Source: Nocardia abscessus
GTDB lineage: Bacteria > Actinomycetota > Actinomycetes > Mycobacteriales > Mycobacteriaceae
DNA length: 64,000 nt
Direction of reading: 5' to 3'
NCBI RefSeq assembly: GCF_015477775.1
Contig: NZ_JADLQO010000013.1
Span: forward strand, 186,001 to 250,000
Made by a program: the position numbers and the translations under genes. Positions 43,369 to 52,040 of this stretch are shown here, in pieces. The notes under the pieces were generated by a model. It searched no databases, had not been told where the DNA came from, and saw only the letters and a list, made by a program, of their open reading frames with translations. How positions within the stretch are numbered: position 1 is the stretch's first letter; the number at the start of each line of letters is the position of its first letter.

Positions 43369-43800
43369 TTACGGTGGGCAGGCTGGAATCACGCCGCTGA
43401 GCGGGGTGACGGATTCGATGAACGCCAGCGGCAGCAGCACCCCGGCCTGCTGGCCGTTGCGGGTGAGCACGGTGTGGTGGCGGTGCACGGCCTGGACGCG
43501 GACGTGGTCGTGGACGTACCCGCCGCGGGTGATCACGGTGGCCGCCACCCGGGCGCGGCGAAGCCGATGCAGTTCGGTCGCGATGAGCGCGACCACCGGA
43601 TCACCGCCGTCACTGGTCTCGCAGGCTGCGGCGGCGACGGTGTTGGCCAAGCGCTGGCGCAGCAGATCGCGGGCGTCCTCGAGCTCGTCGAGGTTGGTGT
43701 CGTCGTCGAACCAGCGGTCGATGCGAGCGAGGGCCTGGCGAAGGAACTCGGACTCGGACGCGTCAGCGATCGGCGCTGGCGGGGTGTGGTGGTCGCTCAT
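43369..43800 (-). CDS. Unknown protein
   Basis: 143 residues, ATG overlapping the upstream stop (ATGA). The N-terminal half is helical (SEFLRQALARIDRWFDDDTN, ARDLLRQRLANTV) and the C-terminal half beta-rich (YVHDHVRVQAVHRHHTVLTR). No family recognised. Coupled to the 85-residue gene upstream. Confidence 0.58.
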   Translation of the reverse strand: MSDHHTPPAPIADASESEFLRQALARIDRWFDDDTNLDELEDARDLLRQRLANTVAAAACETSDGGDPVVALIATELHRLRRARVAATVITRGGYVHDHVRVQAVHRHHTVLTRNGQQAGVLLPLAFIESVTPLSGVIPACPP

Positions 43801-44054
43801 CGGCGATCGCGCCGCAGACGGCGCCACCGTGCGGCTCGGCGGATCGGGGCGGGCCGGGAGCGAGTGGCCAGCGTGGTGGCGAGGATGTCAGCGGCGTTCG
43901 GGCTCAGGTCGGCGTAGCGCCAGTCGGTGACGGGATCGTCGCGGTCACGCAGTAGCAGCCGCACATGGTGGCCGTCGGTGCTGGCGATGACCGCGTGCCC
44001 GTCGACATCGCGCAGCCGGATGAGGATCGTGGCCAGATTCGGGTGATAGGTCAC
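43797..44054 (-). CDS. Small unknown protein
   Basis: 85 residues from a GTG with GAGGGGA upstream. Starts MTYHPNLATILIRLRDVDG and contains HVRLLLRDRDDPVTDWRYAD; Arg-rich C-terminus. No family recognised. It follows the first amidotransferase gene by about 70 bases and starts a two-gene unit. Confidence 0.55.
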   Translation of the reverse strand: MTYHPNLATILIRLRDVDGHAVIASTDGHHVRLLLRDRDDPVTDWRYADLSPNAADILATTLATRSRPAPIRRAARWRRLRRDRR

Positions 44055-44125
44055 GGAAGGATCCCCTCTCGTGAGGTGGGGGCAAAAGGCCGAAAGGCGG
44101 CATGGAGGGACAGACGCCGGTGGTG

Positions 44126-44881
44126 TCAGGCGTTCTCGAGTTCGATCAGGTCGGCGTAGCGTTCGAGGCCATCGAGCGCCTCGCATGCGCAGCGCGGGAA
44201 TGGTCGCAGGCACTGGGCGCAGAATCCGCACGCGGTGCAGTGCGAGCCGGGCTGCTCGGGGTCGAGTTCGCCGCAGGCCAGGCAGTACTCCCAGTCCGCG
44301 GCGGTGTAGCCCCAGGTGTGGGGCTGGTAGGTGCGGTTGGAGTACCAGATCCCGCCATCCCAGTGCCCGTAGGATTCGTTGAAGATGTACGCGGAATGCT
44401 TGTAGGCCGGATCAACGGTCAGCAGCACCATCTTGTCGCTGCCCAGCCACCGCTCCAGCCGCTCGCGGCCCGCCCACGAATCCAGTGACCCGAACGGCCG
44501 GGTCGGCAGAAAGTCCTCCGCGGCGATGCGGGTGTCGCTGCGCCGGTCACCCAGACGCGGATGGACGCTGCTGGGCAGGATCCCGTTGTGTGCGAGCACG
44601 GTTCGCTCGTCACCGCCCACGAGGAAGGGATGACAGTTGTCCACGCTGCGGTGGCCGTGGGTGGCCAGCCGGGAATGGAACAACGCCGCACCGTCGGGGT
44701 AGTGGTCACGTACGCAAGCGAACTCGTTGATTACCGCGTCGGCGTTCATGCCGCGGCCGACGATGATGCCGGTGTCGGTGAGCACGGCGTAGCCGTGGCC
44801 GTGCGGGTTGGCCAACGCGCCGTTGCCCACTGCGTCGAGGTCGGGGCTGATGCCGGGTTTGACGAAGGTCAGGATGCACAC
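44126..44881 (-). CDS. Class II glutamine amidotransferase-like Ntn hydrolase, copy 1
   Basis: 251 residues from a GTG; the second residue is Cys (MCILTFVKPG), the catalytic nucleophile of Ntn-type glutamine amidotransferases. GHGYAVL, LFHSRLATHGH, NCHPFLVG and LAHNGILP are the conserved glutaminase-site motifs. C-terminal CxxC pairs (YCLACGEL, HCTACGFC) add a zinc ribbon. It overlaps the amidoligase stop by 13 bases. In related systems the Ntn domain is thought to supply ammonia or trim amide bonds for the partner ligase. Copy 2 is at 46200. Confidence 0.85.
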   Translation of the reverse strand: MCILTFVKPGISPDLDAVGNGALANPHGHGYAVLTDTGIIVGRGMNADAVINEFACVRDHYPDGAALFHSRLATHGHRSVDNCHPFLVGGDERTVLAHNGILPSSVHPRLGDRRSDTRIAAEDFLPTRPFGSLDSWAGRERLERWLGSDKMVLLTVDPAYKHSAYIFNESYGHWDGGIWYSNRTYQPHTWGYTAADWEYCLACGELDPEQPGSHCTACGFCAQCLRPFPRCACEALDGLERYADLIELENA

Positions 44882-46083
44882 GCGAGGGCCTCCATTTCAG
44901 CCAGCAGCGGGGAGTACTCCGGGCGCGAACGAACCCAGGTGGTGAAGGCGGTCCATTCCCAGCCGCGACGGCGCGCGATATCCGCCGCCGACAGCTCGCG
45001 GGTGTATTCGACTGACGCGGCGGCGAATGCGAGGGCTGCTTGGACCTGTTGAGGGTGCAGGGAGCTGGCGAAGATCCGCAGTTCGAACGTGGCTTCTGGG
45101 TAGACGTTGATGGCCTGATAGCGGCCGTATCCGGCTTGGCTGCCCTTGGCGTAGCGCTGAGCGTTGGAGCGCTGCTGCGGGGAGAACTCCGCCCACTCCG
45201 AGTCCCGCCGCCGCGCCAGCGTGGTCACCGGGTGTTCGTTGCGGTACACGAACTTCAGCCACCGGTAGGCATGCGCGGGGGAGGAGAACCCAGCGCGGGA
45301 GACATGGACATGGATACCGACGCCGGTGTCGGTGTAGCAGCCGTGCAACCGCAGACGGCGCAGCAACGTCCACGGAAACCGTTCGAGCGCGTACTCATAC
45401 GACATCGGGTGCGTCACGAGTTCGAACCCGCAGGAGATCGAGCCGTCCTCCTTCAGATACGCCAGGTCCCCAATGTGGGCGATGGCGGTGTCGACCGCAT
45501 CGCGATAACCGCTGCCAGGAGTTTTGACTTCCAATTCCAGACCGAGGAACAGTGGACCGTCACCATGGAAGCGTGGTTCGGGTTTGTAGTACGAGTCGTG
45601 AACTCCGTCATGGGCAGGGGAATCCGTGCAGCTGTCGCAGTAGCCTTGGTCGCGCGGGACGAGGGTGAAGCAGTCGAAGCACTCGCGGTAGTCCTCGTCC
45701 TCACAGCTGCCGCAGACCCGGTTGCCTCCATCGACGGGCTGCAGGTCGACGGCGAGTTCACCGCAGTCGTCGCAGGTCTCGTAGCCCGAAGCGCACTCGG
45801 CACAGACTTCCGCGACGGCGCCGACGACGGTACGGGTGTCGCGGGTGTAGGTGTCGCATTCGCCGCACCGCTGCCAACCGGTGAGGCATTCGCGGCACAG
45901 CAGCGTGTCCTCAACGGTGCGGCTCAGAGTGTGGGTGTGGGCGGCGCAGCCGTCGCAGCGCAACAGGTCGGCGGCGCAGTCCGGGCACACCCGGTCCCCG
46001 TCGATTGTGGCGATCAGGTGGCCGCTGGCGGCGGGGCGGGAGCATTCCTCACATAACGGGTCGGCCAGGGCGGATGCGGGCAT
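44869..46083 (-). CDS. Amidoligase (COOH-NH2 ligase family), copy 1
   Basis: 404 residues. The first 150 residues are a Cys-rich region with many CxxC pairs (CEEC, CPDC, CDGC, CRECL, CDDCG), probably several zinc ribbons. The ligase core has FLGLELEVKTPGSGYR, ISCGFELVTHPMSYEYALE and GVGIHVHVSRAGF, matching glutamine-synthetase-like amidoligases that join carboxylates and amines. It overlaps the class II amidotransferase gene by 13 bases and is preceded by the hairpin at 46116-46162. Substrate unknown; peptide or protein modification is the family's proposed role. Confidence 0.85.
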   Translation of the reverse strand: MPASALADPLCEECSRPAASGHLIATIDGDRVCPDCAADLLRCDGCAAHTHTLSRTVEDTLLCRECLTGWQRCGECDTYTRDTRTVVGAVAEVCAECASGYETCDDCGELAVDLQPVDGGNRVCGSCEDEDYRECFDCFTLVPRDQGYCDSCTDSPAHDGVHDSYYKPEPRFHGDGPLFLGLELEVKTPGSGYRDAVDTAIAHIGDLAYLKEDGSISCGFELVTHPMSYEYALERFPWTLLRRLRLHGCYTDTGVGIHVHVSRAGFSSPAHAYRWLKFVYRNEHPVTTLARRRDSEWAEFSPQQRSNAQRYAKGSQAGYGRYQAINVYPEATFELRIFASSLHPQQVQAALAFAAASVEYTRELSAADIARRRGWEWTAFTTWVRSRPEYSPLLAEMEALACAS

Positions 46084-46115
46084 GACGAATCGGGGTTCCT
46101 TTCGGTGAAATGGAA

Positions 46116-46162
46116 AGAACCCCGCACCCCGCTCCGCGATATGGGAGGGGATGCGGGGTTCT
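46116..46162 (-). terminator. Hairpin between the two amidoligase pairs
   Basis: AGAACCCCGCA and TGCGGGGTTCT form an 11-bp stem followed, in the transcribed direction, by TTTCCATTT. It begins 38 bases after the copy 2 amidotransferase stop and sits in the leader of copy 1 amidoligase. Confidence 0.7.
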
Positions 46163-46199
46163 GGATCGGTGGATCAGCGGCTGGTGGCAGGCCGCCGCT

Positions 46200-47000
46200 T
46201 CACGGCGCTGTGGCCTGCTGGCGGGTAGGTCGATGGGCCGGGTTCAACGCCCGTAGCCCGCGGTGGCGTGAGGTTGCCGTGCCGGGTTCAGGCGCGTGGC
46301 AGGTGCAGTCGGGGAACGCGGTTTCGCAGTCGAAGCACCAGCCGCAGCCGCCGCAGTAGCGGCTGGCGCGGTCGATGTCGAGCTTCTGGCAGTACCCGCA
46401 CAGATACCTGCGGCGCCGCGTCGGCCAGCGCAGCGCGGGTGGCAGGTGGCTGGTATTGGAGTACCAAACCCCCTCCACCCACTGGCCGGCCGGTTCGCCG
46501 AACAGGTAGGCGTGACGGTCATAGGCCGGGTCGATGGTGAGGATCACCAGCTTGCTCGACCCCAGCCACGACGCCAGACCCCGCGCGCCGCGGTGGGTGT
46601 CGATCGACCCGAACGGCTGTTTCGGCAGGTACTCCTCGGCCGCGATGCGGGTATCCGAGCGCGGATCGTACGGGCCGGGGTGCACCCGTTTCGGCAGGGT
46701 TCCGTTGTGCGCCAAAACGGTTCGCGGATCCTTGCCGAGCCGGAACGGGTGGCAGTTACGCAGCCCGATCATTCCGTGGGTGGCGTAGCGGGAATGGAAC
46801 AACGCCGCCCCGTGCGGGTACTGGGCACGCAGTTTGGTGAACTCGGCGATCACGCGGGTGGGATTCATGCCGCGAGCCACGAGGATGCGGCGCCCGGCGA
46901 TGATCGCGAAACCGTGCCCGTGCGGGTTCGCCGCGGCACCGTGGGCCAACGCGACCGGATCAGGCGCGACCCCGGCGGGCAGGTAGGTCAACAGGCACAT
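46200..47000 (-). CDS. Class II glutamine amidotransferase-like Ntn hydrolase, copy 2
   Basis: 266 residues from ATG 47000, giving MCLLTYLPAG with Cys2 as nucleophile. GHGFAIIAGRR, LFHSRYATHGM, NCHPFRLG and LAHNGTLP match copy 1 in order and spacing. The C-terminal zinc ribbon (LCGYCQKL, YCGGCGWC) is also kept. A longer reading upstream runs through the amidoligase and is rejected. The 13-base overlap with the amidoligase repeats that of copy 1 exactly, showing duplication as a unit. Confidence 0.85.
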   Translation of the reverse strand: MCLLTYLPAGVAPDPVALAHGAAANPHGHGFAIIAGRRILVARGMNPTRVIAEFTKLRAQYPHGAALFHSRYATHGMIGLRNCHPFRLGKDPRTVLAHNGTLPKRVHPGPYDPRSDTRIAAEEYLPKQPFGSIDTHRGARGLASWLGSSKLVILTIDPAYDRHAYLFGEPAGQWVEGVWYSNTSHLPPALRWPTRRRRYLCGYCQKLDIDRASRYCGGCGWCFDCETAFPDCTCHAPEPGTATSRHRGLRALNPAHRPTRQQATAP

Positions 47001-48181
47001 GCGAGGTCCTCCATCTGCGCCCACAGGGGCTGATAGTCGGGCTGGGTGTGCACCCAGGCGGCGAAACGGGCCCAGTCCCACCCACCGGCGCGCACGTCTG
47101 AGACGCGGAGACGGCGGGTGTAGTCGATGGAGGCGGCGGTGAACGCCAGCGCCGCCTGCACCCGCACGACATCCAGGGAGCTGGCGAACACCCGCAGCTC
47201 GAGGGTTTTGCGGGGGTAGGGGTTGATCGCCTGATTGCGGGCCAGCCCCACCGCGTGCTGCGGGCCTTTGGCGGTGTCCTTCACCCGCGCCCGCGCCGTT
47301 CGGTCGAACGGCGCGTAGGGGGAACGTCGCCGCGCGAGCGTCGAGACCGCGGATTCGTTGCGGTACAACAACTTCATCCACCGGTAGACGTGCGCGGGGG
47401 AATCGAACCCGTCGCGGCTGGCGTGCACATGCAGGCCCACGGTGGAGTCGGTTTCGCAATCGAGCTCTTCCAACGCTCCCAGCAGCGGCCACGGGAACCT
47501 CTCGATCGCATACCGGTAACTCATCGGATGGGTGACGAGCTCGAATCCGGTGGGATGGATCGAGGAATCCTGCTTCAGGTAACCCAGCCGCCCGAGATGG
47601 TCACCGACCACCGAGACGGCTTCGCTGTAGCGGTGGTCCGGGACGATGACCTCCAGCTCCATCCCCAGATACAGCGGACCCTCGCCGTGGAAGCGGGGAT
47701 CGGGTTTGTAGCTGTAATGCCACACATGCTCGCGGTGGATGCGGCACTCACAGCTGCGGCCGCGCCGGGTGAGGGTGCCGCAGTCGGGGCAAGAGTCGAA
47801 CCGGTCCACGCAGCGGCCGCAGGCGCGGTGACCGCCGGAGACATACCGGCTGGTGGCGCTGTAGCGGCTGCACTGGTAACAGAGGTCGAACAACACCGCC
47901 GCACACCGCAGGCACACCGGCTCATCGGTGTCGGTACGCACCCGCGGGTTGGTCACCACCCGGCACGACACACACGGCAGCCACCCGGTCACACATTCGG
48001 CGCACAACTGGCGTTCGTCGGCAGTCTCGGTCAACGCGAGAGACAGCGCGCGGCAGTGATCGCACCGCGACAGCCGCCGCACACAGCGACCACAGACATT
48101 CTGTTCGTCGACCGGGTACCGATCACCCGGGTCACAGCTCCCGCAGACCGCGCACGGCGGATTCGAGGGGATATCGGGCAT
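46988..48181 (-). CDS. Amidoligase (COOH-NH2 ligase family), copy 2
   Basis: 397 residues with the same layout as copy 1: a Cys-rich N-terminus (CAVCGSC, CGRC, CDHC, CYQC, CGRCV, CPDCG), then YLGMELEVIVPDHRYSE, GFELVTHPMSYRYAIERFPW and LHVHASRDGF. The active-site Glu pair in MELEV and GFELVTHP is conserved. First gene of its pair, preceded by a hairpin at 48207-48243. Confidence 0.85.
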   Translation of the reverse strand: MPDIPSNPPCAVCGSCDPGDRYPVDEQNVCGRCVRRLSRCDHCRALSLALTETADERQLCAECVTGWLPCVSCRVVTNPRVRTDTDEPVCLRCAAVLFDLCYQCSRYSATSRYVSGGHRACGRCVDRFDSCPDCGTLTRRGRSCECRIHREHVWHYSYKPDPRFHGEGPLYLGMELEVIVPDHRYSEAVSVVGDHLGRLGYLKQDSSIHPTGFELVTHPMSYRYAIERFPWPLLGALEELDCETDSTVGLHVHASRDGFDSPAHVYRWMKLLYRNESAVSTLARRRSPYAPFDRTARARVKDTAKGPQHAVGLARNQAINPYPRKTLELRVFASSLDVVRVQAALAFTAASIDYTRRLRVSDVRAGGWDWARFAAWVHTQPDYQPLWAQMEDLACAC

Positions 48182-48206
48182 GACGCGCCACCTTCCGGAT
48201 ACGAAA

Positions 48207-48243
48207 GAACGCCAGACCGGAAGCGATTCCCGGCCTGGCGTTC
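48207..48243 (-). promoter_or_regulatory. Leader hairpin upstream of amidoligase copy 2
   Basis: GAACGCCAG and CTGGCGTTC form a 9-bp stem, followed by TTCTTTCGT, 26 bases before the ATG. It resembles in position and downstream sequence the hairpin before copy 1. Confidence 0.55.
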
Positions 48244-48386
48244 AGGGGCAACAGGGTGTTGGCTACAGGGGCGGGCTCACAACAACGCGGCCCGCTGGCG
48301 AGCCCGGACAGGCGTCGGATGGACCGATCCTGTTCGCCTGCGACGCAGACGAATCGAATAGCGCGGGGCCGCCGCCGGGCGCGTGA

Positions 48387-48521
48387 TTACTGCGAATGCG
48401 GCGGCCATGCCGCGGCGCGGACCGCGACGACGGCGTCTGCAATCTGCTCAAGGGCAATCAAGCGGTCGTCGGCTTGCTTTTGCCAGCGGGCCTCGAACTA
48501 TGTCCGTTGCGTCCGGGTCAC
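48387..48521 (-). pseudogene. Short ORF with an in-frame TAG, unknown
   Basis: From GTG 48521 the frame reads TRTQRT, then TAG at 48498-48500, then FEARWQKQADDRLIALEQIA, DAVVAVRAAAW and a TAA stop. The second part has a clear helical, coding-like composition and reads as if a Tyr codon had become TAG. Called a pseudogene because no other explanation is visible. The rest of 48244-48730 shows no gene. Confidence 0.4.
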
Positions 48522-48729
48522 CGCCTCTGGTGGTGCGAGGACGAATTACCCGAGCCGCGGATAGGTCGTCGATGGTTCGGTCAGGCACACATCCTGCCGT
48601 CGCCGTCGATTCGTATAGCAAGCCCCCAGGTGACTCCCACGCCCACATGTACTTGCCCGCACTCTGTAGCCTTACAGTGCGAAGGACCAGGCAGATTGCT
48701 CCTGCCTGGTCGTTCGCCGCAGACAGGTA

Positions 48730-49262
48730 TCACCAGAGCTCGACCAAATCGAACCGAAGCTCCTGGTAGCGTTCCGGCACGCTGCCGCCGACAGCGATCC
48801 GATCGCGCGCCCATGTTCCGACGAGAGTGAAATTCCCGGTCGTGTTCGCCTCATGGAGATCACCGCTGCCGCGGCCGTTGCCTTCCGCAGTGAGCACTGG
48901 CAGCGGGTGCCGGGCGAATCCGCTGGCGTTCTCGGTGACGGAGCGCTTGTCGACGAACATCCGCTTGTCATGGTTGATGACGTAACGGCCTACTGGAGCG
49001 GGGTCCGGCGGTGGGGTGTTGGCCGAGAACTGGGCCAGGCGAAAGAGATTCATGTCGCGTCCGGGCTATTTGGCGGCGTTGTCGCCCGCCCACACGACCC
49101 GAGCCGGCGTGTTCAGCGCCCGCTCGACCGCTTCGACGAACGGGTTGCCCAGCTATGAGTGCTCGGCGAGTTTGTAGAACTCGTCGTGGTCGTGGGGGTT
49201 GAAGCGGCTGGCGATGGTCGCGCCGTCGTCGGCGGTAAGACTGCCGTGTAGTACTGCCTCAT
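48730..49262 (-). pseudogene. Decayed unknown gene with two in-frame TAG codons and a frameshift
   Basis: From ATG 49262 the frame reads MRQYYTAV, then a one-base loss leads into LTADDGATIASRFNPHDHDE and FYKLAEHS; TAG; LGNPFVEAVERALNTPARVV; TAG after GDNAAK; then PGRDMNLFRLAQFSANTPP and on to the stop after RFDLVELW. All parts after the frameshift are in one frame. Both TAGs stand where Tyr would fit (EHS-x-LGN, AAK-x-PGRD). The last 107 residues could still be made from ATG 49053. No family with known function recognised. Confidence 0.6.
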
Positions 49263-49903
49263 GGTGTCGAGATCCCTTCTAGTGTGTTTCGGTGTGCCAC
49301 TTCAGATAGAAAAGTGGTTTGTCACTTGTGCAGGCGCTTCGCCTTGTTCCGGGCGTCAGAGGGAGATCGCCGCCGCGCGCACGCAGCAGTTCCCGAGCGT
49401 GGGAGACGCCGTTTCCTCGGCGTAGCTGCGTATCGGTTGCTGTCATCAGACGGTCTCGTCGGTCGCGGGTGGAAGGAATCGGTCGCCGATGGCATACGCC
49501 ACCGGGATCGGGAACGAAGCAAGCAGCGCGACAGCGGGTCCGGTGCCGACGGCGTCTGCGCCCGGCGGGCGGGACGGTGGTGTGGTGGTGACCGGTCCAG
49601 TGGTGATGCCGTGAGCGCCGCAACCTGGAACTGGTTGAAGACCCGTGCCGTACGCCGGTGTGATCCGACATCGAATACGGTTGAGAATTCGAATGATCCG
49701 TCGCAGGCGGTCATCGGATCCGCCATGGATAGGTCGGGACTCGGGGGTGTCGTGGCGTTTGTTGCCGCGGTTGCGGGTCCGGAATGGATGCGCCGAAAGT
49801 TCTTCCCTGGTGGTTCGGTACGGGGGGCGGTGTGAAGGGTCATGGCGGCGGTAGGATTGGTGGCGGGAGAATCAGCAGGCGGGCCCGAGCTAGGAGGCCG
49901 GCC
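49263..49903. other. Gap with weak minus-strand ORF traces
   Basis: No confident gene in 641 bases. A 55-residue minus ORF at 49279-49446 (MTATDTQLRRGNGVSHAREL start) has its ATG overlapping the stop of an open frame ending RFLPPATDETV (TGATG), which hints at two small decayed or real genes. CCACTT and AAGTGG near 49295-49315 form a weak inverted repeat. Confidence 0.25.
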
Positions 49904-50536
49904 ATGTCGTCGCGTCGCCCGCCGCGTTCCCCTCGCGCGGCTCGATCCCCGGAACTTGTTGAACGGCTGGAACGCTCGCGCGGACGGTTGCGTGAACGCC
50001 GCGTCCTTGTGCGTCAGAGAGAGCGCACTATCGATGACGCGGTGAAGCGGTATCTGCGTGATTGGGCAGCGATCACCGCGTGTGAAACCAAACGCGACCA
50101 AGACATCGACATACTGCGCGAGCAGATCAGCGCGATCGAAACACAAGCGGCACAGGACATCGCCCGCTACCACGCCGACCAAGCCGCCGCCGCAGCGGTG
50201 ATCCGGGAGCAAGGTCAATCCGACGACGAGGTCGCCGAACTGCTCGAAATATCCCCGAAGCAGGCCCGGCAGCTGATCAACGCCGCACGCACACACCCCG
50301 ACGCGAGCCCGCCGAGCGCACCGGTACCGCAGCGCACCCGCGAATCGGCCACACAACCCGCGAACACCCCACCGGCGGCTGCGAACACCCCGGAACGGCG
50401 GTCCGCCGGGCCGGGACAGGCAAGCAACACCAAAAGGCAGGCTGCGCCGGTCGAGGTCGGGGCGCTGGGCGGTGAACGCCGTGAATCGGCGGACGAACTC
50501 ACCGCCGCATCGACGCCGGAAGACGACAGCGACTAA
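49904..50536 (+). CDS. Coiled-coil/HTH-like plasmid protein, unknown
   Basis: 210 residues starting MSSRRPPRSPRAARS. Residues about 15-90 form a long charged helix (SPELVERLERSRGRLRERRV, ITACETKRDQDIDILREQI), then QGQSDDEVAELLEISPKQAR reads as a helix-turn-helix near residue 110. The last 80 residues are Pro/Ala/Thr-rich and disordered. It may be a DNA-binding regulator. First of three plus-strand genes, opposite to the backbone on its left. Confidence 0.65.
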   Translation: MSSRRPPRSPRAARSPELVERLERSRGRLRERRVLVRQRERTIDDAVKRYLRDWAAITACETKRDQDIDILREQISAIETQAAQDIARYHADQAAAAAVIREQGQSDDEVAELLEISPKQARQLINAARTHPDASPPSAPVPQRTRESATQPANTPPAAANTPERRSAGPGQASNTKRQAAPVEVGALGGERRESADELTAASTPEDDSD

Positions 50537-50676
50537 CCGGCTCCAGCACCCGTTGTGCGACCAGGTCCGTCGAGCGGGGCCCAGGGTGTGTGCTGCGCGG
50601 GTCGCGACTTTCCCAACGAGCCGCTCGGCAGACACGGCCCGGCTCGTCACTTCGATCGCTACGAGAGGAACCCGCA

Positions 50677-50979
50677 ATGTCTATCGAGAACGGTCCCGAC
50701 CTGTCCGGGTCCACACTGCTGGAGCACGCCGACGACGTCTTCGAACGGCTCGTGCTGGACAACATGCACCACAGCAGGCGTGACCCGCGGGTTTGGGCCG
50801 CGTTGACCACACCGGCGGTGATCGAACGCACCTACAGCGCGCTGACGACCGCTTTCCAACGCAACGCGCGCGCGATGGTCACCCGACGCAACCGCCACCA
50901 GGCAGCAGCAGCCGAGAGGCGACCCGGCACACCTTTGACCGCACAACAGCGCCGCCAGCACGGCGAGTACCAGTACTAG
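50677..50979 (+). CDS. Small unknown helical protein
   Basis: 100 residues from ATG 50677 with GAGAGGA upstream. Contains LEHADDVFERLVLDNMHHSR and VIERTYSALTTAFQRNARAM, mainly helical, with a basic QRRQHG tail. No family recognised. It lies 140 bases after the coiled-coil gene and 3 bases before the next start. Confidence 0.6.
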   Translation: MSIENGPDLSGSTLLEHADDVFERLVLDNMHHSRRDPRVWAALTTPAVIERTYSALTTAFQRNARAMVTRRNRHQAAAAERRPGTPLTAQQRRQHGEYQY

Positions 50980-50982
50980 CGG

Positions 50983-51273
50983 GTGGGTGCGGTGAAGTTC
51001 TCTCAGCTGGTGCAAACCGCGCTGTCGGAGGTGAAGAACATCCGCCGACGTCTTAACGGCGACCACGCCGAACGGGAACAACACCTACGAGCAGGGCTAT
51101 GTGCCCTGGCCCACGCTATCGACCGGCACCAACAAGCCCTCGCCGACACCTTCACCATCCCCGAACACCACGACCGCAAGCTCTGGCGAGTACTGGACCA
51201 GATCACCGTGCCCATGCGCCCGAACGGAAGGCCCACCACCGCGCGAACAATGCTCGACATCTACTGGACATGA
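50983..51273 (+). CDS. Small unknown helical protein
   Basis: 96 residues from GTG 50983 (or 93 from GTG 50992). Contains KFSQLVQTALSEVKNIRRRL, LCALAHAIDRHQQALADTF and a C-terminal RTMLDIYWT. Mostly helical and soluble. Third gene of the plus-strand trio. Confidence 0.55.
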   Translation: MGAVKFSQLVQTALSEVKNIRRRLNGDHAEREQHLRAGLCALAHAIDRHQQALADTFTIPEHHDRKLWRVLDQITVPMRPNGRPTTARTMLDIYWT

Positions 51274-52040
51274 ACCAGCGCCGAGCGACATGCACTGGTT
51301 CGGCGCATCAATCCTCGGCCAAACTGGCCCTGTCTTCTCGCCGATGGTCACCGAGCCAGCCGACACCGGCAGACGGGTGGCGAGTGCCGAGGGACCGGCG
51401 GTGAACTCGGTGACCAGTCGCGCCGTGGCAGCAGGCCGGGATGCGTCAAGGCTGTTCGGCGGGCACCGCGTGGGTGAGATCGGTCGGCCAAGGATAGGTC
51501 CCTGGGGTGTCGGCGACCGCTTGCACGAGCGCTTTGGCCGAGTCGCCGTCGACGCCGATCTCGATGATGCGAAACACGCTCACCCCGCCCGCGACCACCG
51601 TCGGGTAGTCGCCCGATGATCTTGGCCGGGCGGCGTGATGGAGTGGCACGGAATGCGCACTATTTGCCGCATCGTCCGTGGGACGGGTGCAAGCACGCTG
51701 GTGAGGAGTAGTCCGCCGACCGCGGACGTCTGCTATATGTCGGGCATGTTGGCGCCGGATTCCAGCTTGCGGGCTTTGCGGTGGCGCAGTCGCCGTTCGA
51801 GCTACCTACCCCGAGAACCAGAATTGTCTCCAGGTAGTGGGGGAAGCCTCGTCTGGTCGGAACTGTCGAATACCGCGAGTACGCCGGAGCGCTGCGGCAC
51901 TTGAGCTGGCGCGGGCTCGGCGCCGAGACCAAGGCGATCGACGTCCGCCTGCCGGAGTTGCGCTACCTACGAACCCTTGGCTCGAATCGGGCTACCTGCG
52001 CAGACATGCGGGTAATTGGCAGCGGCTTCGCGGTAGCAAA
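51274..52040. other. Gap with degenerate coding traces
   Basis: No confident gene in 767 bases. A minus ORF at 51446-51649 (67 residues, VVAGGVSVFRIIEIGVDGDS) has a coding-like pattern. Around 51845-51985 a plus frame without a start reads VGTVEYREYAGALRHLSWRG and then GAETKAIDVRLPELRYL, which looks like the middle of a lost gene. Probably decayed DNA. Confidence 0.3.

Noticed and set aside
45040..48361. Two long plus-strand open frames over the amidoligase genes
   Set aside because: Antisense to the amidoligase/GATase genes; no motif and typical antisense composition.
49322..50677. 451-codon minus frame across the plus-strand trio
   Set aside because: No domain; the plus-strand genes have better starts and helix patterns. 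Only a possible 55-codon ORF at its 3' side, in a different frame, was kept as a weak trace.
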